Assembly (NCBI GenBank): GCA_963851295.1
Contig: CAWKOS010000002.1
Coordinates: forward strand, 372,001-436,000
Source: JAOPZW01 sp963851295
GTDB lineage: Bacteria; Actinomycetota; Thermoleophilia; Solirubrobacterales; Solirubrobacteraceae
Direction of reading: 5' to 3'
DNA length: 64,000 bases
Below, piece after piece: positions 16,116-24,163 of the stretch (positions are counted from its first letter, which is position 1; each line of letters opens with the position of its first letter). The notes below the pieces were generated by a model. It did no database searches and was not told the DNA's origin. It saw only the letters and a program-made list of their open reading frames with translations. Made by a program: the position numbers and the translations under genes.

Positions 16116-18677
16116 ATGCGCAAGGTCGCCCTGCGCGGGCTCTTCGCCCGCAAGCTGCGCCTGGCCTTGACCGTGCTCGCCGTCGTCCTCGGGACGACGC
16201 TGATCGCGGGCACCTACGTCTTCACCGATTCGATCAACAACGCCTTCGACACGATCTTCCAGGTCTCCAACCGTGGGACCGACGCGGCGATCACGCCGCA
16301 CAAGACGATCGACACGACCAACAACGGCGGCACCGCGCCCACGGTCCCAGGACCGGTGCTCGACAAGGTGCGCCAGGAGCCGGGCGTGGCCAACGCCGAG
16401 GGCTCGATCTTCGACGCCGGCACGATCCTGGGCAAGGACGGCAAGCGCATCGGCAAGGGCGGGGCGCCGAACTTCCTGGCCTCGGTCGCCGAGGTGCCGC
16501 GCTTCCAGGGCTTCACGCTCAAGACGGGCCGCCGGCCGCAGAACGCCGACGAGGCGGCGCTCGACGCCGCGACGGCCGACAAGGAGGGGTGGAAGGTCGG
16601 CAGCAAGGTCTGCGCCGTCGCGACCGCGCCGCGCAAGTGCTACACGCTCGTCGGGACGACCCAGATCGCCGGCCTGAGCTCGTTCGGCGGCGCCGCGGTG
16701 CTCGACCTCGTGCTGCCCGAGGCCCAGCGGATGCTCGGCAAGGGCAACGGCTTCGACGAGATCCAGGTCGCCGCCAAGCCCGGCGTCTCGCCCCAGCAGC
16801 TCAAGACGCAGCTGGCGCGCTCGCTCGGCCCGACGGTCGACGTGCGCACCGGCCAGGAGCAGGCGGACAAGGAGTCCAAGGACATCCGCGACAACCTCGG
16901 GTTCCTGAAGACCTTCCTGCTCGCCTTCGCCTTCATCGCGCTCTTCGTGGGCGCCTTCCTGATCTTCAACACCTTCTCGATCACGGTCGCCCAGCGCATG
17001 CGCGAGTTCGCGCTGCTGCGCACCCTGGGCGCGTCGCGCCGCCAGATCTGGCGGGCGGTCGTCAGCGAGGGGCTCCTTCTGGGCTTCACCGGCGGCGTCG
17101 TCGGCTTCCTGCTGGGCATCGGGACGGCGGCGCTCCTGCGCGTGCTGTTCAAGGCGTTCGGCGCCGACCTGCCGAGCAAGGGCGTGGTCATCGAGAGCCG
17201 CACGGTGATCGTGACGATCCTCGTGGGCACGGTGGTCAGCCTCGTCGCCAGCATCGCGCCGGCGATGCGCGCCATGCGCGTGCCGCCGGTCGAGGCCCTG
17301 CGCGAGGGCGTCGTGCCGATCGCGCACGGGCGCGGGCGGCGGATGGCCATCGGCGCCGGGCTGCTGCTGGCGATCGGCGTGGGGCTCATGTGCGTCGGGC
17401 TCTTCGGCAGCCTGAAGTCCGACAGCGCCGCGATCTCGTTCATGGGCGGCGGCGCCGCGCTGACCTTCGTCGGCGTCGCGCTGCTCTCGCCGCGGCTCGT
17501 GCGCCCGCTGGCGAACGTCATCGGGCGCCCGATCGAGCGCGTGACCGGCATCACCGGCCAGCTCGCACGCGAGAACTCGGTCCGCCAGCCGGGGCGCACC
17601 GCGGTCACCGCCGCGGCGCTCATGATCGGCGTGGCGCTCGTCACCTTCGCCTCGATCTTCGCGGCCGGGGCCAAGGCGACCATCAACGGCGCCATCGACA
17701 AGAACCTCAAGAGCGCCTTCGTGGTGCAGAACACCGACGGCTTCTCGCCGTTCTCGCCCGAGGTGCTGCGCAACGTCGATCGCGTCGACGGCGTCTCGAG
17801 CGTCAGCGGCGTGCGCTTCTCCGAGGCCAAGGTCCGCGGCGTGAGCGGCAACCAGCCGGTCTCCTCGATCGACCCGCGCACCTTCCCGGACCTCTACAAG
17901 CTCGACATGAAGCAGGGCGGCGAGGCCGCCGTGCGCAACCTCGGGCCAGGCGACGTGCTGGTCAAGAAGGGCTACGCGGACTCGCACGACACCAAGCTCG
18001 GCGACACGCTGCAGGTGACGACGCCGATCGGCAAGCGCATCGCCCCGAAGGTGATCGGCATCGTCGACGACAAGGGCGGCCTGCTGGCCAACCTGACGGT
18101 GACCAACGCGGTCGCGCAGACGCAGTTCGGCGAGCCCAAGGATGCCTTCGGCCTCGTGGGCGCCGATCCGGGCGCCGACCTGGTGGCGGTCAAGGCGCAG
18201 ATCAAGAAGCTGCTCGACGCCCGCTATCCCGAGGCCGAGGTCCTGACCAACCAGGAGTTCAAGGACGACATCGCCGGCCAGGTCAACCAGCTGCTCGGCC
18301 TCATCTACGCGCTGCTGGCGCTGGCGATCATCGTCTCGCTCTTCGGCATCGTGAACACGCTCGTGCTCTCGATCAGCGAGCGCACGCGCGAGCTGGGCAT
18401 GCTGCGCGCCATCGGCACGTCGCGCAAGCAGGTCAAGCGCATGATCCGCTGGGAGGCGGTCATCACCGCGCTCATCGGCGGCGTGCTCGGCGTGTTCATG
18501 GGCGTCGTCCTCGCGGTGCTCTTCACGCAGCCGCTCGACGACTTCACGCTGTCGATCCCCGTGCCATCGCTCATCATCGTGCTCATCCTCGCCGGCGTGG
18601 CCGGCGTGGGCGCCTCGGTGCTGCCGGCGCGGCGGGCGGCCAAGCTCGACGTCCTCGAGGCGCTGGCCTACGAGTGA
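16116..18677 (+). CDS. ABC exporter permease with two FtsX domains
   Basis: 853 residues from ATG 16116. One N-terminal helix (about 15-35), then a large extracytoplasmic domain. A first FtsX membrane domain (about 260-400) contains the FALLRTLGASRRQIWRAV coupling segment. A second extracytoplasmic domain follows, then a C-terminal FtsX domain with ELGMLRAIGTSRKQVKRM. Two coupling motifs in one chain suggest that a single polypeptide supplies both half-permeases. Such systems export lipoproteins, peptides or drugs, or sense envelope stress; the substrate is unknown. It ends before a strong bidirectional terminator. Confidence 0.9.
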   Translation: MRKVALRGLFARKLRLALTVLAVVLGTTLIAGTYVFTDSINNAFDTIFQVSNRGTDAAITPHKTIDTTNNGGTAPTVPGPVLDKVRQEPGVANAEGSIFDAGTILGKDGKRIGKGGAPNFLASVAEVPRFQGFTLKTGRRPQNADEAALDAATADKEGWKVGSKVCAVATAPRKCYTLVGTTQIAGLSSFGGAAVLDLVLPEAQRMLGKGNGFDEIQVAAKPGVSPQQLKTQLARSLGPTVDVRTGQEQADKESKDIRDNLGFLKTFLLAFAFIALFVGAFLIFNTFSITVAQRMREFALLRTLGASRRQIWRAVVSEGLLLGFTGGVVGFLLGIGTAALLRVLFKAFGADLPSKGVVIESRTVIVTILVGTVVSLVASIAPAMRAMRVPPVEALREGVVPIAHGRGRRMAIGAGLLLAIGVGLMCVGLFGSLKSDSAAISFMGGGAALTFVGVALLSPRLVRPLANVIGRPIERVTGITGQLARENSVRQPGRTAVTAAALMIGVALVTFASIFAAGAKATINGAIDKNLKSAFVVQNTDGFSPFSPEVLRNVDRVDGVSSVSGVRFSEAKVRGVSGNQPVSSIDPRTFPDLYKLDMKQGGEAAVRNLGPGDVLVKKGYADSHDTKLGDTLQVTTPIGKRIAPKVIGIVDDKGGLLANLTVTNAVAQTQFGEPKDAFGLVGADPGADLVAVKAQIKKLLDARYPEAEVLTNQEFKDDIAGQVNQLLGLIYALLALAIIVSLFGIVNTLVLSISERTRELGMLRAIGTSRKQVKRMIRWEAVITALIGGVLGVFMGVVLAVLFTQPLDDFTLSIPVPSLIIVLILAGVAGVGASVLPARRAAKLDVLEALAYE

Positions 18678-18685
18678 CGAAGCGT

Positions 18686-18712
18686 GGCGGGCGCGGCACG
18701 GCCGCGCCCGCC
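18686..18712. terminator. bidirectional hairpin terminator
   Basis: GGCGGGCGCGGC, loop ACG, GCCGCGCCCGCC is a perfect 12-bp stem between the convergent permease and PepSY genes. It lacks T-runs, as is usual at this GC content. Confidence 0.7.
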
Positions 18713-18729
18713 GCCAGCTTCCTCGTGTC

Positions 18730-19152
18730 TCAGGGGTGACGCATCGTGTTGACGGCGGTCACCGCGAAGCTCTTGTCGACGAGCACCTCGAGCTCCGTGC
18801 CGTCGGACTTGCGCAGGTGCGCCTCGTAGGGCGAGCCGTGGTCGGCGTCGGTCTCGACGCGCTCGACCGTGGCACCCGGGACCTTGGCGAGCGCCGCCGC
18901 CTTGACCTTGGCCGCCGTGTCCCCGGTGAGCAGGACCTCGCGCTGGCCGTTGCGGCCGACGTGGCCGCCCTTGGACGGGTCCGGCGCGCTGCCGCTGGGC
19001 GGCTGGCCCTGGGGGCCATAGCCCTGGGCGGCGGTGGAGCCCTGCGTCGTGGTGGTCTTCTGGCCGGCGGCGCCGGCGAGGGCCGAACCGCCGAGCGCGA
19101 GGGCGCCCACGGCGCCCACGGCCATCAGCCCCTTGGCGATGGTGTTGGACAT
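18730..19152 (-). CDS. secreted PepSY-domain protein
   Basis: 140 residues from ATG 19152, chosen for the Shine-Dalgarno AAGGAAG upstream and the signal peptide MSNTIAKGLMAVGAVGALAL beginning there. A Gly/Gln/Pro-rich linker follows. The C-terminal PepSY-like module (about 80-138) has KVKAAALAKVPGATVERVE and GTELEVLVDKSFAVTAV. PepSY domains are thought to bind or inhibit proteins outside the cytoplasm. Its promoter region carries 11-base-period direct repeats suggestive of OmpR-family control. Confidence 0.75.
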   Translation of the reverse strand: MSNTIAKGLMAVGAVGALALGGSALAGAAGQKTTTTQGSTAAQGYGPQGQPPSGSAPDPSKGGHVGRNGQREVLLTGDTAAKVKAAALAKVPGATVERVETDADHGSPYEAHLRKSDGTELEVLVDKSFAVTAVNTMRHP

Positions 19153-19211
19153 GGAGGGGACTTCCTTCCGGTTGTTGACCGGCCACACCCTCGGCCCCGG
19201 CCCTCGCAGCG

Positions 19212-19244
19212 CCCTGTCAGAGCGCTGAGACTCCGCTGAGAGCG
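19212..19244 (-). promoter_or_regulatory. tandem direct repeats upstream of the PepSY gene
   Basis: On the plus strand CGCTGAGA occurs at 19223-19230 and 19234-19241, with a weaker third copy (CCCTGTCA) at 19212-19219. The period is 11 bases. This is the spacing expected for head-to-tail binding by OmpR/PhoB-type regulators. It lies about 60-90 bases upstream of the PepSY start. Confidence 0.45.
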
Positions 19245-19261
19245 CCGAACCGGCCGCCCGG

Positions 19262-19606
19262 TCAGCGCTCGGCGTCGTAGGCGGCCACGACGCGCTTGGG
19301 CGCCCGCAGGCGCCAGGCCTCCTCGAGCAGCTCGGCGAGCTCCGTCGGGTCGACGGCCTCCAGGCGCACCAGCACCGACGGGTGGCCGTCGTAGTGGGGC
19401 GTGGTGAAGAAGGCGCCGGGCTGGCCCTGCAGCAGCGCCTCGCGCTCGCCCATGTCGACGACGCGCAGGACGAGCGCGTCGGGGTCGCTGCGCAGGCGGC
19501 ACATGAAGCCTCCGGCGACCTTCAGCGCCGGCGTCCGGAACGACGTCGTGACCTCGACGCCGGGCAGCCGGGTGCCGATCGCGACGACGTCGTCCCACGT
19601 GGGCAT
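19262..19606 (-). CDS. MmcQ/YjbR-family protein
   Basis: 114 residues. The layout is typical of the YjbR fold: an N-terminal helix with LPGVEVTTSFRTPALKVAGGF, a central RLRSDPDALVLRV, a GQPGAFFTTPHYDGHPSVLVRL segment, and a C-terminal ELLEEAWRLRAPKRV helix. The family has a DNA-binding-like fold but no established function. It lies 25 bases downstream of the flippase stop in the same orientation, so co-transcription is possible. Confidence 0.75.
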   Translation of the reverse strand: MPTWDDVVAIGTRLPGVEVTTSFRTPALKVAGGFMCRLRSDPDALVLRVVDMGEREALLQGQPGAFFTTPHYDGHPSVLVRLEAVDPTELAELLEEAWRLRAPKRVVAAYDAER

Positions 19607-19631
19607 GTCCGAAGCCTACGGAGGCCCGCTG

Positions 19632-20924
19632 CTAGCGACGGTACAGCGCGCGCAGCAGCGCGCACAGCAGGATCGCCGCGCCCGCATAGCCGACCTCGGC
19701 GCGGACGAGCTCGTCGTCGACCACGGGGACGACCATCCAGACGACGAAGACGACGGCGGCGACCAGCCACATGGCGGCGGCGGCGCGGGCGTGGCCGCGG
19801 GCCAGGGCCGCCTGGTTGAACGTCCCCGCGCACAGGTGGAAGCCCATGCCGACCGCGATCACGGCCAGGCCGACGCGGCCGTAGTCGTAGCCCTGGCCGA
19901 AGACGACGTCCATCGCCCACGGCCCGATCGCGAGCAGCCCGAGCGCGACGACGCCGGCGAAGGCGACGATGGCGAGGATCGTGATGCGGATCGCCCGCGC
20001 GAAGGCCTCGTGGCCCTCGGTGACCTCCAGGCCGCTGAGGTGCGGCAGCAGCGAGGTCTGGATCGACTGGAAGAGCTGCAGCGGCGCGCGCGTGATGAGC
20101 AGCGCGTTGAAGACGACGCCCGCGAGCGCGGTGGTCGCCGTCGCGCTCACGGTCAGCACGGAGGCGTTGAGCAGCGTCTGCTCGGCGAGCTGGATCGCCG
20201 CCACCGAGAGCGCGAAGCCCGCGCCCGCGCGCAGGGTCAGCGCGCGCTCGTCGACGACCGCGTCGTCGCCGCCGGAGTGGCGCGCGATCGCCCACGGCAC
20301 CACGAGCAGCGACGCCACCGGCGCGGCCAGGATCCCGAGCGCGATCGCCGACTGGCCGCTGGCGATCCCCAGCGCGACCGCCACCGGGAAGCAGAAGCGC
20401 GAGATCGACTCGAAGAGCACGAGCGCGCCGTAGAGCCCGAACCACTGGTGCCCGGCGAGATAGCCGCGCGCGAAGTAGCTGGCCGCGTAGGCGAGCGTCG
20501 CCCCGACGAAGATCCAGTAGAGCGTCGTCGAGTCGAAGGCGTCCTCGATCGGGCCGCGCAGCGCGAGCGCGACGACGAGGAAGGCCGCCGCGAAGCTCCC
20601 CTGCACGAGCAGCGGGATGCGCAGCGGGTGGCCGCCGTGCAGGCCGCGGGCGCGACGGTCGGCGATCGTCCGCGAGAGGAGCTGCTCGACCGGCCGGTAG
20701 ATGACCGAGATGACGACGAAGAGCACCGCCCACAGCAGCGAGATCGCGCCGTAGAGGTCGTCGTCGAGGAGGTGGCTGGCGACCGCGAAGTAGGCGAACG
20801 TGAACAGCCCGGTCGACGCGATCCCGATCGACAGGATCCGCGCGCCGCGGGCATAGGCGTCGGGCTGGGGGGCGCCGGCGGTCTCGTCGGCCTCGCCGGC
20901 GACGACGGGCGCGGCCCCGCTCAA
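19632..20924 (-). CDS. polysaccharide flippase-like membrane protein (MATE/MOP superfamily)
   Basis: 430 residues from TTG 20924, overlapping the preceding stop as TTGA. About 12 hydrophobic segments and a basic cytoplasmic loop near residue 85-100. Its shape and glycan-gene context suggest a Wzx/MurJ-like lipid-linked saccharide flippase. It is last in the operon GT2, methyltransferase, flippase (minus strand). Confidence 0.72.
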   Translation of the reverse strand: MSGAAPVVAGEADETAGAPQPDAYARGARILSIGIASTGLFTFAYFAVASHLLDDDLYGAISLLWAVLFVVISVIYRPVEQLLSRTIADRRARGLHGGHPLRIPLLVQGSFAAAFLVVALALRGPIEDAFDSTTLYWIFVGATLAYAASYFARGYLAGHQWFGLYGALVLFESISRFCFPVAVALGIASGQSAIALGILAAPVASLLVVPWAIARHSGGDDAVVDERALTLRAGAGFALSVAAIQLAEQTLLNASVLTVSATATTALAGVVFNALLITRAPLQLFQSIQTSLLPHLSGLEVTEGHEAFARAIRITILAIVAFAGVVALGLLAIGPWAMDVVFGQGYDYGRVGLAVIAVGMGFHLCAGTFNQAALARGHARAAAAMWLVAAVVFVVWMVVPVVDDELVRAEVGYAGAAILLCALLRALYRR

Positions 20925-21556
20925 CGCAGGCGGACGAGCAGCATCGTCCACGGGAACGGCGAGCGCGCCTCGACGACGTCGCCGTGGCGCGACAGCAGCG
21001 CCACGAACGAGCGCTTGGACCAGTGGTTGAGGTGCCCGGGCGTGTTGCCGAGGTCCTTCCAGTAGGCGCCGCGGGCCATGTTCAGCCCGCGCCACAGCGG
21101 CTCGCGCGGCACCGACACCAGCAGCCAGCGCTTCGTCACGCGGGCCATCTCGGCCACCGTGTGCTCGGCGTCGGGCACGTGCTCGAGGACCTCGATCGCC
21201 GCCGCCGCGTCGAACTCGTCGTCGGCGAAGGGCAGGTTCTCGGCCTTCAGCACGCGGTACTCGAGGTTCGGCGCGGTGCGCTTGGCCCACTCGGCGTGCA
21301 GCGCCGGGTCGTCGAGGTCGATGCCGACCACGCGCTTTTGGTCGCCCATCCGCTGCGCCCACTGGTGGGTGAGCACACCCTCGCCGCAGCCGACGTCGAG
21401 CAGCGACTGCGGGTCGGCCTTGGTGAACAGCTCCTCCAGCGTCCCCTCGAAGCCGGCCATGAGCCTGCGCACGACGGGGTTGGTCGAGCCGTACTTGTCG
21501 AAGGTGTTGCCGGTGACCGTGCCCTCACGGTCGACGGTGACGGTGCTGCCGCTCAC
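20921..21556 (-). CDS. class I SAM-dependent methyltransferase in glycan cluster
   Basis: 211 residues from GTG 21556, a GTGA overlap with the GT2 stop. Motif I LLDVGCGEGVLTHQWA (about 56-71), VVGIDLDD, ENLPFADDEFDAAAAIEVLEHV, and a C-terminal region with SVPREPLWRGLNMARG. That form is common in methyltransferases next to polyprenol-phosphate glycosyltransferases. The target is probably a sugar or lipid-linked intermediate. Confidence 0.82.
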   Translation of the reverse strand: MSGSTVTVDREGTVTGNTFDKYGSTNPVVRRLMAGFEGTLEELFTKADPQSLLDVGCGEGVLTHQWAQRMGDQKRVVGIDLDDPALHAEWAKRTAPNLEYRVLKAENLPFADDEFDAAAAIEVLEHVPDAEHTVAEMARVTKRWLLVSVPREPLWRGLNMARGAYWKDLGNTPGHLNHWSKRSFVALLSRHGDVVEARSPFPWTMLLVRLR

Positions 21557-22602
21557 AGCTTCAGGGCCTCCCGCTCCTCGGTCTTCTGACCGGCGCGCGC
21601 GCCGGTGGTGGCCTTCTGGCCGGTGTCGCGTGCGCCGGGCTCGTAGTGCGACGGAGGCACGTCGAGCTGCAGCTCGATGCGCCGCACGCGCTCGAAGATG
21701 CGCTGGGACATCATGCGCTGACCGTAGAGCAGATCCCCGATGACCCCGAGCGCGGCGAGCACGACGGCCGCGTTGAAGAGCACCGCGCCGAAGATCAGCG
21801 ACTGCACGTGGCCGGCGCCGTCGCCGTCGACGTAGGCCACGACGAAGCGCCCGAAGGGGATGAGCGCGGCGACGAAGGCCACGCTGGCCATGAGCATGAA
21901 GACCTTCAGCGGCTCGTACTGGGCGTAGACGCGCAGGATCGCGACGGCGTTGCGGCGCACGTAGGAGCCCATCGAGGGGAACAGGCGCGACTCGCGCGTC
22001 TTCGCGTTGGTCGCGATGGGGACGTGCTCCGTGGCGACCAGCAGCTTGCCCGCCTGGATGATCGTCTCCAGCGTGTAGGTGTACTTGGAGACGACGGCCA
22101 TCTGGATCGCGGCCTCGCGGTTGTAGGCGCGAAAGCCCGAGGTGGTGTCCGGCACGTCGGTGTCCGAGGCCTGGCGGACCACCCACGAGCCCAGCCGCTG
22201 CAGGCGCTTCTTGAGCGGCGAGAAGTGCTCGATCTGGTCGGTCTCGCGATCGCCGACGACCATGTCGGCGTTGCCCGCGAGGATCGGCTCCACGAGCTTG
22301 GGGATGTCGTGGCCGGAGTACTGGTTGTCGGCGTCGGTGTTGACGATCACGTCGGCGCCGAGCTTCAGGGCGGCGTCCAGGCCGGCCTGGAAGCCGGCCG
22401 CCAGGCCCTTGTTGTTGGTGAGGCGGACGATGTGGTCGACGCCGTGCTCGCGGGCGACCTCGACGGTGCGGTCGGTCGAGCCGTCGTCGATGATCAGCCA
22501 CTCGACGGCGTCGAAGCCGGGGATCTCCCGCGGAAGGTCCGCGAGCGTTGCCGGGAGCGTCGCCTCCTCGTTGAGGCAGGGAATCTGGATGATGAGCTTC
22601 AT
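21553..22602 (-). CDS. GT2 glycosyltransferase with C-terminal membrane helices
   Basis: 349 residues from ATG 22602. GT-A fold: MKLIIQIPCLNEEATLPATL, then WLIIDDGSTDRTVEVA, and the DxD region VNTDADNQYSGHDI with metal-binding Asp. GFRAYNREAA follows. Two C-terminal membrane helices (about 232-255 and 266-290) precede a cytoplasmic tail. It resembles dolichyl/polyprenyl-phosphate sugar synthases. It is divergent from the GT-C gene, with 73 bases between starts. Confidence 0.88.
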   Translation of the reverse strand: MKLIIQIPCLNEEATLPATLADLPREIPGFDAVEWLIIDDGSTDRTVEVAREHGVDHIVRLTNNKGLAAGFQAGLDAALKLGADVIVNTDADNQYSGHDIPKLVEPILAGNADMVVGDRETDQIEHFSPLKKRLQRLGSWVVRQASDTDVPDTTSGFRAYNREAAIQMAVVSKYTYTLETIIQAGKLLVATEHVPIATNAKTRESRLFPSMGSYVRRNAVAILRVYAQYEPLKVFMLMASVAFVAALIPFGRFVVAYVDGDGAGHVQSLIFGAVLFNAAVVLAALGVIGDLLYGQRMMSQRIFERVRRIELQLDVPPSHYEPGARDTGQKATTGARAGQKTEEREALKL

Positions 22603-22675
22603 GCGCGGGCGGGCCGGGGCGACGGGGCGTGCAGAGAGGTCGACGCCGTACACTCGCTGGCGCCCAGTATCCCAC

Positions 22676-24163
22676 ATGGCGAGCGCGACGATCACCCGGC
22701 CGGCCCCGGGCCAGGACCCCGCTACGGGCCGCCGCAGACGGCGCTGGTCGTGGCCAGTGCTGCTTCTCGCCGCCCTCGCTCTGGGCACGCTGGTCGGCTT
22801 CATCGTCTATCCGACCTATCCCAACTACGACAGCTACTACTCGCTGATCTGGGGCCGCGAGCTGCTGCACGGCGTCAAGCCGTCCTTCGACGGCTACCGC
22901 ACGCCGACCGAGCACCCGCTCGCCGTCGCCTTCGGCGCGGCGCTCTCGCTGCTGGGCGATCCGGCCGACCGCATCATGGTCGGCTGCACGCTGGCGTCGT
23001 TCGTCGCCCTCTCCGCCGGCCTGTTCCGGCTCGGGCGCGCCTCGTTCGGCACGCTCGTCGGCCTGGCCGCCGCGGGCCTGCTGTGCTCGCGCTTCGACTT
23101 CCCGTTCCTCGCCGCGCGCGCCTACATCGACATCCCGTACCTGGCCTTCGTGGTCTGGGCCGCGGCGCTCGAGGCGGAGCGGCCGCGGCGCGGCACGCCG
23201 GTCTTCGTCCTGCTCGCCTGCGCGGGGCTCATGCGCCCCGAGGCGTGGCTGCTGAGCGGCCTGTACTTCCTCTGGTGCTTCCTGCCCGCCGACTGGCCGG
23301 CGCGCCTGCGCTACGCCGCGCTCACCGCCGCGCCGCCGGTGATCTGGACGGCCCTGGACTACTGGGCCACGGGCGACCCGAAGTTCTCGCTCACGCACAC
23401 GACCGGCCTGGCCGAGGAGCTCGGGCGCACCGCGGGCCTGGCGGACATTCCCAGCGCCACGGTGCGCTTCCTCAAGAACCTCGACAAGGTCCCGGTCTTC
23501 TACGCCGGCATCCTCGGCGTCGTCCTCGCCGTCGTCCTCGTGCCGCGCCGCTCGCGCCTGCCGCTCGGCCTGCTCGTCATCGGCCTGGGCACCTTCGTGC
23601 TCGTCGGCCTCGCCGGCCTGTCGCTCATCGACCGCTACCTGCTCGTGCCCTCGCTGCTGGTCATGGTCTTCGCGGGGGTCACGCTCGGCGGCTGGACGAT
23701 GCTCAACGGCGGGCGCGTGCGGACGCTGTGGGCGGTGGGCTCGGCGCTGCTCGTCCTCTATGGGATCGCCTTCACCGCGACCCGGGTGAACTTCTCGAGC
23801 TTCACCAACGAGCTGATCTTCCGCGGCGACTCGCACGCCTCGTTGAAGCGGCTCCTCGACGACCCGAAGGTGCGCGCGGCCATGCGCTGCGGCCCCGTGT
23901 CGACGCCCAACCACAAGCTGATCCCGGACTCGCGCTGGATACTCGACGCCTCCGCGAGCAAGGTCATCGCCCGCAGCGACGCGACCGAGCGCTCGCGCAT
24001 CGGGCGCGGCGTGGCGATCTACACCGTCAACCGCACGTCGCTGCTGCGCTCGGGCTTCACCGCCGGCGACGAGAGCGCCGCCGACACCTTCAACAACATC
24101 CCGATGGCGGGCTTCACCCGGGTGGCGTTCACGGCGTACTACAGCGCCTATGTCCGTTGCTGA
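22676..24163 (+). CDS. polytopic membrane protein, GT-C glycosyltransferase-like
   Basis: 495 residues from ATG 22676. A cytoplasmic basic stretch (GRRRRRW) precedes the first of about ten membrane spans. The first outer loop carries YPNYDSYYSLIWGREL, the acidic-residue position expected for GT-C enzymes, and GYRTPTEHPL. A soluble C-terminal extracytoplasmic region follows. It overlaps the following PMT-like gene by 14 bases. Likely transfers a sugar from a polyprenyl-phosphate donor made by the GT2 enzyme. Confidence 0.6.
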   Translation: MASATITRPAPGQDPATGRRRRRWSWPVLLLAALALGTLVGFIVYPTYPNYDSYYSLIWGRELLHGVKPSFDGYRTPTEHPLAVAFGAALSLLGDPADRIMVGCTLASFVALSAGLFRLGRASFGTLVGLAAAGLLCSRFDFPFLAARAYIDIPYLAFVVWAAALEAERPRRGTPVFVLLACAGLMRPEAWLLSGLYFLWCFLPADWPARLRYAALTAAPPVIWTALDYWATGDPKFSLTHTTGLAEELGRTAGLADIPSATVRFLKNLDKVPVFYAGILGVVLAVVLVPRRSRLPLGLLVIGLGTFVLVGLAGLSLIDRYLLVPSLLVMVFAGVTLGGWTMLNGGRVRTLWAVGSALLVLYGIAFTATRVNFSSFTNELIFRGDSHASLKRLLDDPKVRAAMRCGPVSTPNHKLIPDSRWILDASASKVIARSDATERSRIGRGVAIYTVNRTSLLRSGFTAGDESAADTFNNIPMAGFTRVAFTAYYSAYVRC

